Assembly (NCBI GenBank): GCA_965214435.1
Contig: OZ243960.1
Location: 310,001-374,000, forward strand
Source of the DNA: Rubrobacter_A sp965214435
GTDB taxonomy: Bacteria > Actinomycetota > Rubrobacteria > Rubrobacterales > Rubrobacteraceae
Reading direction: 5' to 3'
Length of the DNA stretch: 64,000 nucleotides
Shown here piece by piece: positions 8,549 to 15,349 of the stretch. The notes beneath the pieces are model-generated. The model was not told the origin of the DNA, ran no database searches, and saw only the letters and a list, made by a program, of their open reading frames with translations. Position numbers and translations under genes: made by a program. The first letter of the stretch is position 1, and each line of letters opens with the position of its first letter.

Positions 8549-9649
8549 CTAGCCCGGTAACTCCTCTAAGGGCTCCAGAGTCGCCCGGCGCTCCAGCAGA
8601 CCGGCCTCTTCCCACGCCCAACGGCCCTCACGCTCCTCGACCCCGAAAGCCGGCGCGCTCCCGAATACAGCGCCCATCCCGGCCGCCACGCTTTTCCCCG
8701 CTACCATCGCCTCTCCACTACCGACGGCTGCCAGGTTCCGGTAGTGCACTAGAAGGCCCTCTCTCCGCTGGAGACCACCAACTCTCCAGACCGCTACTAT
8801 CCGCAAGCCTCCCACAAGTTCCCCGAGCGCCCGGCGCAACAGGAAGATCTGCAGCGCCGTGCGGGCTGCGGCGTAGTTCGCGGCGGCGGACGCGGCGGCC
8901 AGCAAGTCTTCCGCTTCCTCAGTCTCCATAGGCGCGGCAGGGAGGCTTCCGGGTGCCGCGAAGCCCCGCGAGGAGATGCGGTCGCGGTGGGTAGCGAGCG
9001 CGAGGCGGCCGAGGTCTCCGGAGCCGACCGTTGTGACCAGTGCGAGGGAGCCGGGGTCGAGGTCCAACTCTTCGGCCCCGGCGGTATCGAGGATCTCCGC
9101 CACCCGGAAAGCGCCCACCGGCGCGGAGCGTGGATCCCACCAGCGCCCGCCCGCGGAGACCGCCCGGCGTCCGAGCGCATCCGGGTCTCCGGCAGGACCC
9201 GCGAACGCGGAATCCGTAAAACGGGAAAGGTCTTCCTCTTCTATAAATCCTTCTCCGGCGGCCCAGGCTGCGTCGGCCTCCGCGGCCTCCCGGACGGCAG
9301 CGGTCCCGAGGATTGGCGGGCTCGTCTCGTAGAGGTCGCGGGGAATGCGGCGAGCCACCTCCCGCGGTGGCATCCCGAGGTTATCCACCGGCGTGTCGGC
9401 GACGAACAGGACCCCGTACTCGGGAGCGGAAAGGAGATCCGGCGCTACGTGAGACGTTGAAGCCGCGACCCATCCAAACTGATCCCGGACAGCCGCCGCG
9501 TAGACCGGGCTCCGGGCTCCGGGTAGGCTGGCTGCGACCGATAACCTTTCCAAGGAGCCTTCGGCACGTGCACCGTCTGGCGCGTAGATCACTAGTTCGG
9601 CTTCTTCACCTTCGGCGTGCCACTCGTAGTCCCCAACCTGCTCGGCCAT
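8549..9649 (-). CDS. RtcB-fold protein lacking the ligase active site
   Basis: A 366-residue protein that follows the whole length of RtcB RNA ligases without their catalytic motifs. LERLSVAASLPGARSPVY (33-50) matches the RtcB start. WAAGEGFIEEEDL (129-141) and GDPDALGRRAV (154-164) match the helical insert. LLAAASAAANYAAARTAL (249-266) matches the AAANFAWANRQ helix, and GLLVHYRNLAAVG (298-310) matches VHRKGATRA. In place of DINCG stands VADTPVDN (83-90), in place of GNHFLE stands GAF (179-181), in place of HTGSRGLGH stands VGSGDLGRL (208-216) and in place of YDVAHN stands VAVWRV (285-290). No metal ligand or nucleophilic His survives. It lies 46 bases after the carboxylase alpha gene and may be co-transcribed. 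A binding or structural role is an inference. Confidence 0.75.
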   Translation of the reverse strand: MAEQVGDYEWHAEGEEAELVIYAPDGARAEGSLERLSVAASLPGARSPVYAAAVRDQFGWVAASTSHVAPDLLSAPEYGVLFVADTPVDNLGMPPREVARRIPRDLYETSPPILGTAAVREAAEADAAWAAGEGFIEEEDLSRFTDSAFAGPAGDPDALGRRAVSAGGRWWDPRSAPVGAFRVAEILDTAGAEELDLDPGSLALVTTVGSGDLGRLALATHRDRISSRGFAAPGSLPAAPMETEEAEDLLAAASAAANYAAARTALQIFLLRRALGELVGGLRIVAVWRVGGLQRREGLLVHYRNLAAVGSGEAMVAGKSVAAGMGAVFGSAPAFGVEEREGRWAWEEAGLLERRATLEPLEELPG

Positions 9650-9695
9650 GGATTCTTCTACGGCTTCCGGGTGTTTACCGGCCGCTTCACGGAGT

Positions 9696-11462
9696 TCAGT
9701 CGAGCACCACGAGGGTTTCCCCGGAGCGGACGGCTTTGCCGGCCTCGATCTCCACGGTGGATACGGTGCCGTCCCGGGGAGCCCGCACCTCGCTCTCCAT
9801 CTTCATCGCCTCCAGTACGCACACCGCTTCCCCGCTCGAAACCTCCTGCCCCTCCTCGACTAGTACCTTCACAATAGTCCCCTGCATCGGGGCTGAGATC
9901 GCACCCTCGCTCGCAGCCACCCGCACGACCCTCCCGCCCTTGCGCCGCGGAGCCTCCCTCCCGGAACGCCGCTCCTCCGGCTCGCCGTACACCCGGACCC
10001 GGAACAACTTCCCGTTTACCTCGACCTCTACATCCCGCGCCTCTTTACCGGAAGTCTCCGCTCTAGCACCATCCGCGGACGGATGATCCGCGGACGGGGT
10101 TTCGATCTCAAGTTGTCCCATCCGGGCGGCCACAAAGCCCGTCGTGTAGTTCCCGGAGACAAAGAACTCGTCATCCAGGAGCGCCTTAAAGAACGGCAGC
10201 GTGGTAGAGATACCCTCGACCCGGAACTCGGAGATGGCCCGCCGCAGCCGCGACAGGGCGCTCTCGCGGTCGGCCCCGCGCACGATAAGCTTCGCGAACA
10301 GCGGGTCGTAGGCATCCGGCACCTCACCCGGCTCCCGCAGCGAGGAGTCCACCCGGACGCCCGGGCCTCCCGGCTCCTCGTAAACGGTGACGGTCCCCGG
10401 GTTCGGGGCGAAGTCGTTCGCCGCGTCTTCAGCATTTACGCGGACCTCTATCGCGTGTCCACGCCAGGCAACCTCTTCCTGGGAGAACGGCATCTCCTCT
10501 CCGGCGGCGATGCGGATGCCGGTCTCGACGATGTCCACGCCGGTGACTTCCTCGGTGACCGGGTGCTCGACCTGGACCCGGGTGTTCATCTCCAGGAAAA
10601 AGAACTCGTCGCCGGCTTCGCCTTTCTGGACCAGGAACTCGACCGTACCGGCGGAGTCGTAACCGACGGCTTCCGCAGCCCGGACCGCGGCCTCACCCAT
10701 CGCCTCGCGCATCCCGGGGTTCATCGCCGGGGATGGACACTCTTCGACCAGCTTCTGGTGGCGGCGCTGAATAGAGCAGTCGCGTTCTCCGAGGTGGACC
10801 GCGTTCCCGTGCTTGTCCCGTAAGATCTGGAACTCGATGTGCCGCGGGTCCGGCAGGTACTTCTCAAGATACACCGCCCCATCCCCGAAGTACGCCTCTC
10901 CCTCCCGGCTCGCCCGTTCAAAAGCGGCTTCCGCCTCTGACTCGTCCCCGGCGACCGCGAAACCCTTTCCGCCACCACCAGCCGAAGCTTTCACCGCCAC
11001 CGGGTAACCGTACTCGGCGGCAAACTCCGTGACGGCTTCCGCTGAGTCCACCGCCTTTTCAGTACCCGGCGTTACGGGCACACCAGCTTTAGACATGATG
11101 CGCCGGCTCTCGACCTTGCTGCCCATCGACTCTATGGCTTCCGGGTGAGGCCCGATCCAGACGAGTCCCGCCTCCACTACCGCCCGGGCGAACGGCGCGC
11201 TCTCCGCCAGAAATCCGTACCCCGGATGCACCGCCTCCGCCCCACTCTTTTGCGCGGCCTCGATCAGGTTCCCGATATTCAGGTAGCTTTCGGGGGCGGG
11301 TGTCGGGCCTACATGAAAAGCCTCGTCCGCGAGCCGGGTGTGGAGCGCCTCCCGGTCCGTATCCGAGTAGACCGCGACGCTCGCGACACCCATCTCCCGC
11401 AGCGCCCGGATGATGCGGACCGAGATCTCCCCCCGGTTCGCCACGAGTACCTTCTGGAACAC
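9696..11462 (-). CDS. accA: Acyl-CoA carboxylase alpha subunit (biotin carboxylase plus BCCP)
   Basis: A 588-residue fusion that carboxylates its own biotin using ATP and bicarbonate. The biotin carboxylase starts VFQKVLVANRGE, has the ATP loop AGGGGKG (about residues 155-161) and the catalytic segment EMNTRVQVEHPVTE. A linker of about 90 residues leads to the biotinyl domain, with the attachment Lys in EAMKMES near the C-terminus. The start is GTG 11462, which has GGAGGAG about eight bases upstream and overlaps the epsilon-like gene's stop by one base. It works with the beta subunit encoded upstream. Confidence 0.95.
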   Translation of the reverse strand: MFQKVLVANRGEISVRIIRALREMGVASVAVYSDTDREALHTRLADEAFHVGPTPAPESYLNIGNLIEAAQKSGAEAVHPGYGFLAESAPFARAVVEAGLVWIGPHPEAIESMGSKVESRRIMSKAGVPVTPGTEKAVDSAEAVTEFAAEYGYPVAVKASAGGGGKGFAVAGDESEAEAAFERASREGEAYFGDGAVYLEKYLPDPRHIEFQILRDKHGNAVHLGERDCSIQRRHQKLVEECPSPAMNPGMREAMGEAAVRAAEAVGYDSAGTVEFLVQKGEAGDEFFFLEMNTRVQVEHPVTEEVTGVDIVETGIRIAAGEEMPFSQEEVAWRGHAIEVRVNAEDAANDFAPNPGTVTVYEEPGGPGVRVDSSLREPGEVPDAYDPLFAKLIVRGADRESALSRLRRAISEFRVEGISTTLPFFKALLDDEFFVSGNYTTGFVAARMGQLEIETPSADHPSADGARAETSGKEARDVEVEVNGKLFRVRVYGEPEERRSGREAPRRKGGRVVRVAASEGAISAPMQGTIVKVLVEEGQEVSSGEAVCVLEAMKMESEVRAPRDGTVSTVEIEAGKAVRSGETLVVLD

Positions 11463-11665
11463 TAGATTGTCTCCTCCCACGCCGCGAGCGACCACAACGA
11501 ATCATCCGGCCTTACCCCCCGCGGCAATGGCCGCCCAAGCCGGCCGGCAAGCTCCCAGCGGCTCTGCCGGGGTTCTTCCCGAGTCCGCTCGTCGGAACGC
11601 AACACTTCCAGGGCTGCTGCTATCGCGGCGGCTTCTTCCGGGGTTGGAGCCGGGTCTAACCTCAC
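11462..11665 (-). CDS. Acyl-CoA carboxylase epsilon-like subunit
   Basis: A 67-residue protein with PTPEEAAAIAAALEVL near the N-terminus and a Trp-containing C-terminus. This matches the small epsilon subunits (AccE/PccE type) that stabilise actinobacterial acyl-CoA carboxylase holoenzymes. It is translationally coupled on both sides: GTG 11665 overlaps the beta-subunit stop by four bases, and its TAG shares one base with the GTG of the alpha gene. The position between beta and alpha genes supports the call more than the short sequence does. Confidence 0.75.
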   Translation of the reverse strand: MRLDPAPTPEEAAAIAAALEVLRSDERTREEPRQSRWELAGRLGRPLPRGVRPDDSLWSLAAWEETI

Positions 11666-13254
11666 AGCGGGATGTTTCCGTGCTTGCGCGGCGGGCGCTC
11701 GGGACGCTTGGAGCGGATGGTCTCCAGAGCTCTTATGAGGTACGGCCGGGTCTCGCGCGGGTCGATAACGTCGTCTATAAAACCCATCTCGGCGGCGACC
11801 ATCGGGTTGTTGAACTTCTCCTCGTAGTCGGAGATCAAGGCTTCACGTTCAGCTTCAGGGTCATCCGCTTCCGCAAGGCGCCGCCGGTATATAACCCCGA
11901 CCGCGGCGGAGGCTCCCATGACCGCGATCTCCCCCGTCGGCCACGAGACGTTCACGTCCGCCCCGATGTGCTTGGAGCACATGACGTCGTAAGCCCCGCC
12001 GTAGGCTTTCCTGGTAATAACCGTCATCTTCGGCACCGTAGCTTCGGAGTAGGCGTACAAAAGCTTCGCCCCGTGGCGGATAATCCCGCCCCACTCCTGG
12101 TCGGTGCCCGGCATAAAGCCTGGCACGTCCACGAACGTGACGAGCGGTATGTTAAACGCGTCGCAGAACCGCACGAAGCGCGCGCCCTTGACGCTCGCGT
12201 CGATGTCCAGGGTTCCGGCGAGGACCATGGGCTGGTTGCCGACGACCCCGACAGCGTTCCCGTCGAGCCGCGCAAAGCCGATGACCAGGTTCTGAGCCCA
12301 CCCTTCCTGTACCTCGAAGAACTCCCCATCGTCCACGACGAGCTCGATCGCCCGCCGGATGTCGTAAGGCTTGTTCGCCGAGTCCGGCACCAGTTCCGCA
12401 AGCTCCTCGTCCCTGCGCCCCGGCGAGTCTTCGGGCTCGAAGTACGCCGGGGTCTCCAGGTTGTTCTCCGGCAGGAAAGACAGCAGGTAGCGCACGTCTT
12501 CCAGGCAACTCTCTTCGCTGACGGCGGCGAAGTGGGCCACGCCCGAGGTGGTATTGTGGGTTCCCGCGCCGCCGAGGTCTTCAAAGGTAACCTCTTCGCC
12601 GGTAACGCTCTTGGTGACTTCGGGGCCGGTGATAAACATGTGGCTGGTCTCTTCGACCATAAATATAAAGTCCGTTATCGCCGGGGAGTAGACCGCGCCA
12701 CCGGCGCAGGGACCCATGATCACTGAGATCTGGGGTACCACCCCGGAGGCTTTGACGTTGCGGTGGAAGATATCGGCATACCCGGCGAGCGAGGTTACAC
12801 CCTCCTGGATACGGGCGCCGCCGGAGTCGTTAATGCCGATGATTGGGCAGCCGGTCGAGATGGCGAGGTCCATGACCTTGCAGATCTTCTGCGCGTAAAC
12901 TTCCCCGAGCGAACCACCGAAGACCGTGAAGTCCTGAGAAAAGATGCAGACCTTGCGACCCAGCACCTCCCCGTACCCGGTGATCACTCCGTCCCCCAGA
13001 GGTCGGTTCTCTTCCAGCCCGAAGTTGTACGAGCGGTGAACCCGGTAACGGTCCAGCTCTACAAACGTCCCTTCGTCCAGCAGCAGCTCGATCCGCTCGC
13101 GGGCGGTGAGCTTGCCTTTCTCGCGCTGGCGCTCCACGGCCTTCTCGGATGCTGGATGAGTCGCCGCTTCCCGGAGCTTCCGCAGCCCCTCCAACTTGCC
13201 CGCGGTAGTGTCTTCTCCAAGCCGTTCTCTTTGCATAGCCCGGGATTCTAGCAT
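11662..13254 (-). CDS. pccB: Propionyl-CoA carboxylase beta subunit (carboxyltransferase)
   Basis: A 530-residue carboxyltransferase moving CO2 from biotin to acyl-CoA. Both crotonase-like halves are complete: SGGARIQEGV and GPCAGGAVYSPA in the N-terminal half, GIIRHGAKLLYAY and KAYGGAYDVM in the C-terminal half. Asp423 in AYDVM is the residue that in Streptomyces PccB favours propionyl-CoA, whereas AccB has Ile, so propionyl-CoA is the likely main substrate. ATG 13254 and ATG 13236 are both possible starts; neither has a good ribosome site. It is the first gene of the pccB-epsilon-alpha operon. Confidence 0.93.
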   Translation of the reverse strand: MLESRAMQRERLGEDTTAGKLEGLRKLREAATHPASEKAVERQREKGKLTARERIELLLDEGTFVELDRYRVHRSYNFGLEENRPLGDGVITGYGEVLGRKVCIFSQDFTVFGGSLGEVYAQKICKVMDLAISTGCPIIGINDSGGARIQEGVTSLAGYADIFHRNVKASGVVPQISVIMGPCAGGAVYSPAITDFIFMVEETSHMFITGPEVTKSVTGEEVTFEDLGGAGTHNTTSGVAHFAAVSEESCLEDVRYLLSFLPENNLETPAYFEPEDSPGRRDEELAELVPDSANKPYDIRRAIELVVDDGEFFEVQEGWAQNLVIGFARLDGNAVGVVGNQPMVLAGTLDIDASVKGARFVRFCDAFNIPLVTFVDVPGFMPGTDQEWGGIIRHGAKLLYAYSEATVPKMTVITRKAYGGAYDVMCSKHIGADVNVSWPTGEIAVMGASAAVGVIYRRRLAEADDPEAEREALISDYEEKFNNPMVAAEMGFIDDVIDPRETRPYLIRALETIRSKRPERPPRKHGNIPL

Positions 13255-13290
13255 GTGACGAACCGCCGATTCACCACTCCTTCACACCTC

Positions 13291-13788
13291 TCAAGCCCAC
13301 TCAACCTCAAGCTCAGGTGCATCTTTCAGCGTCTGCATAACGACGCAGTACTGCTCGGTCTTTTTCCGGAGGTTTTCTAGCTGTTCGTCGCTGGCATTAG
13401 GAGCTTCGATGTCGAAGTGAGTCGTTATGCGCTCGAAGCCGACCGGCACCTCTTTAGAGATACCCAGAGTTCCCGCGAGGTCCATTTCTCCTTCTGCGGT
13501 CACCTCGATCTTCCTGGTTTCTATGCCCATGGCCTCGGCGACCATCTGGCAGGTAACCTGGGCGCAAGCGGCCAGCGCCCCGAGCAGGAGATCCCCGGAA
13601 CAAGCCGCTGTTCCCGCCCCACCGACCCCGGCGTGGGCTTCCGCCGCGTAGACCGCCCGGCCGATGTCTACCGAGCAGGAGACCGGCGTATCGGTCTGGC
13701 TCGATTTCGCGGTCATAGTTATCTTCGAACTCTCCGGCTCGCTCCGATATTTATCTTTAAGTGGCTTCTGCACCGACCTCAGGTCCAT
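13291..13788 (-). CDS. OsmC family protein
   Basis: A 165-residue thiol peroxidase-like protein. The two family cysteines are seen in GDLLLGALAACAQVTC (first) and EQYCVVMQTL (second), the pair that reduces organic hydroperoxides in OsmC/Ohr. ATG 13788 follows AAAGGAGGG at the right distance, so longer in-frame starts are not needed. It may be a general OsmC/YhfA type rather than Ohr; the sequence does not decide this. Confidence 0.88.
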   Translation of the reverse strand: MDLRSVQKPLKDKYRSEPESSKITMTAKSSQTDTPVSCSVDIGRAVYAAEAHAGVGGAGTAACSGDLLLGALAACAQVTCQMVAEAMGIETRKIEVTAEGEMDLAGTLGISKEVPVGFERITTHFDIEAPNASDEQLENLRKKTEQYCVVMQTLKDAPELEVEWA

Positions 13789-13895
13789 GATCTTCCCTCC
13801 TTTAGCTAGCCTTTCCTCAAGGCATTGTAGACGCTTTGAACACGCCGCGGGTCTACGTCTAGGACCGGTACAAACATATCCCACCGCCCACGAAA

Positions 13896-13919
13896 AAGGC
13901 TCCCCCGCGAGAGAGCCTT
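13896..13919 (-). terminator. Intrinsic terminator of the odhAB operon
   Basis: AAGGCTC and GAGCCTT form a 7-bp stem with a 10-base loop. On the minus strand the stem is followed by TTTTT. It sits about 30 bases after the OdhB stop. Confidence 0.8.
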
Positions 13920-13948
13920 CTTACGTTTCGGTTCGTGTGCGCAGGCGT

Positions 13949-15349
13949 CTAACCTTCTAGCAGGAGAGACTCCGGGTCTTCTATGAGTTCTTTTATACGG
14001 ACCAGGAAGCTCACGGCGTCCGCGCCGTCCACGATGCGGTGGTCGTAGGAGAGTGCCAGGTACATCATCGGCCGGACCTCGACCCGGCCATCTACCGCCA
14101 TCGGGCGCTCCAGGATCTTGTGCATCCCCAGGATGGCTACCTGCGGAGCATTCAAGATAGGCGTCGAGACCAGCGAGCCGAAGATGCCGCCGTTGGTGAT
14201 GGTGAAAGTCCCGCCGCGCAGGTCTTCGAGGCCGAGCTTGCCGTCGCGGGCTTTCTTGGCGAGGTCGGAGATCTCCTGTTCTATCCCCGCAAAGCTCCGT
14301 CCGTCCGCCCCGCGCACCACGGGCACCACAAGCCCTTCCTCGGTGTTTACCGCAACCCCGATGTCGTAGTAGTGCTTGTAGACAAGCTCGTTACCCTGCA
14401 GTTCAGCGTTAACCTTCGGAAACGCCTTTAGCGCCCCGATAGCAGCCTTTGTGAAGAACGACATAAAGCCGAGCTTTACGCCGGTCCGCTCCAGGAAGTC
14501 GTCTTTGCGGCGCTTGCGGAGTTCCATAACGGCGGTCATATCGACCTCGTTAAAGGTCGTGAGCATCGCCGCCGTCTGCTGGGCCTCGACGAGCCGCTGG
14601 GCGATGGTCTGCCGCCGCCGCGACATCCGCACCCGCTCCTCGCGCGGGTCTCCCTGGCCGTCCTCTGAAGCTTGCTGCTGTGGAGCTTCTTGTTGAGTAG
14701 CCTGCTGGCTCTGCTGGCCGTTAGACTGCGAGGAGGATTCTTCTGTTTGGGTTTGTTGGGCTGCGGGCCGGGACTGCTCCCGGATAAGACGTTCGACGTC
14801 CTCCTTGGTGATCCGGCCGCTCGCGCCACTGCCGGATACCCCGGAGAGATCTATCTCATACTCTTTGGCGAGTCGGCGCACCGACGGCGAGGCCCGGTAA
14901 CCGTTAGTCCCGTCTTCCCCAGCCTCGGCTTCGCTGCTCCCAGCCTCCGTCGTAGCCGGAGCAGCTTCTACCGGCTCCTCTTGCGGCTCTTCGTCCGGAG
15001 CTTCTTCTGCCGCTTCGGGCTCTTCTTCGGCTGGAGCTTCCTCCGCAGGCTCGGGCTCTTTTTCGGCGGTAGCTTCCTCGGTAGAGGTTTCTTCGGCGGT
15101 CCCGCTTCCGGATCCGCCCTCGCCTATGGTGCCGATAACCTCACCGACGCCGACGGTATCACCCTCACCTTTAGATATACTTTCGAGGACGCCGTCCTGT
15201 TCGGCTTCGACCTCGAAGTTGATCTTGTCGGTTTCGAGCTCTACGAGGGTCTCCCCCGACTTTACTTCATCCCCCTCGCTCTTCATCCAGCGGCCGACCG
15301 TCGCGTCGGCTACCGACTCTCCAAGCTCCGGAACGTGGATCTCAGGCAC
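13949..15349 (-). CDS. sucB: 2-oxoglutarate dehydrogenase E2, dihydrolipoamide succinyltransferase
   Basis: A 466-residue E2 core enzyme. One lipoyl domain (residues 1-75) has the lipoate Lys in ELETDKINFEVE. A long Glu/Ala/Pro/Thr-rich linker follows, then the peripheral subunit-binding domain (SPSVRRLAKEYEIDLSGV). A Gln-rich second linker leads to the acyltransferase domain with catalytic DHRIVDGADAVSF. The GTG start lies within the last eight bases of sucA, so translation is coupled. Lipoylation would need the LipA/LipB pair at 38.8-40.5 kb and electron transfer the Lpd at 41.2 kb. Confidence 0.95.
   Translation of the reverse strand: MPEIHVPELGESVADATVGRWMKSEGDEVKSGETLVELETDKINFEVEAEQDGVLESISKGEGDTVGVGEVIGTIGEGGSGSGTAEETSTEEATAEKEPEPAEEAPAEEEPEAAEEAPDEEPQEEPVEAAPATTEAGSSEAEAGEDGTNGYRASPSVRRLAKEYEIDLSGVSGSGASGRITKEDVERLIREQSRPAAQQTQTEESSSQSNGQQSQQATQQEAPQQQASEDGQGDPREERVRMSRRRQTIAQRLVEAQQTAAMLTTFNEVDMTAVMELRKRRKDDFLERTGVKLGFMSFFTKAAIGALKAFPKVNAELQGNELVYKHYYDIGVAVNTEEGLVVPVVRGADGRSFAGIEQEISDLAKKARDGKLGLEDLRGGTFTITNGGIFGSLVSTPILNAPQVAILGMHKILERPMAVDGRVEVRPMMYLALSYDHRIVDGADAVSFLVRIKELIEDPESLLLEG

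Noticed and set aside
11410..12726. Long plus-strand frame opposite the carboxylase beta gene
   Set aside because: It is the complement of a conserved gene; the protein has no family features and its length follows from GC-rich codon use. The same holds for 16407-17756 and 10083-10823.
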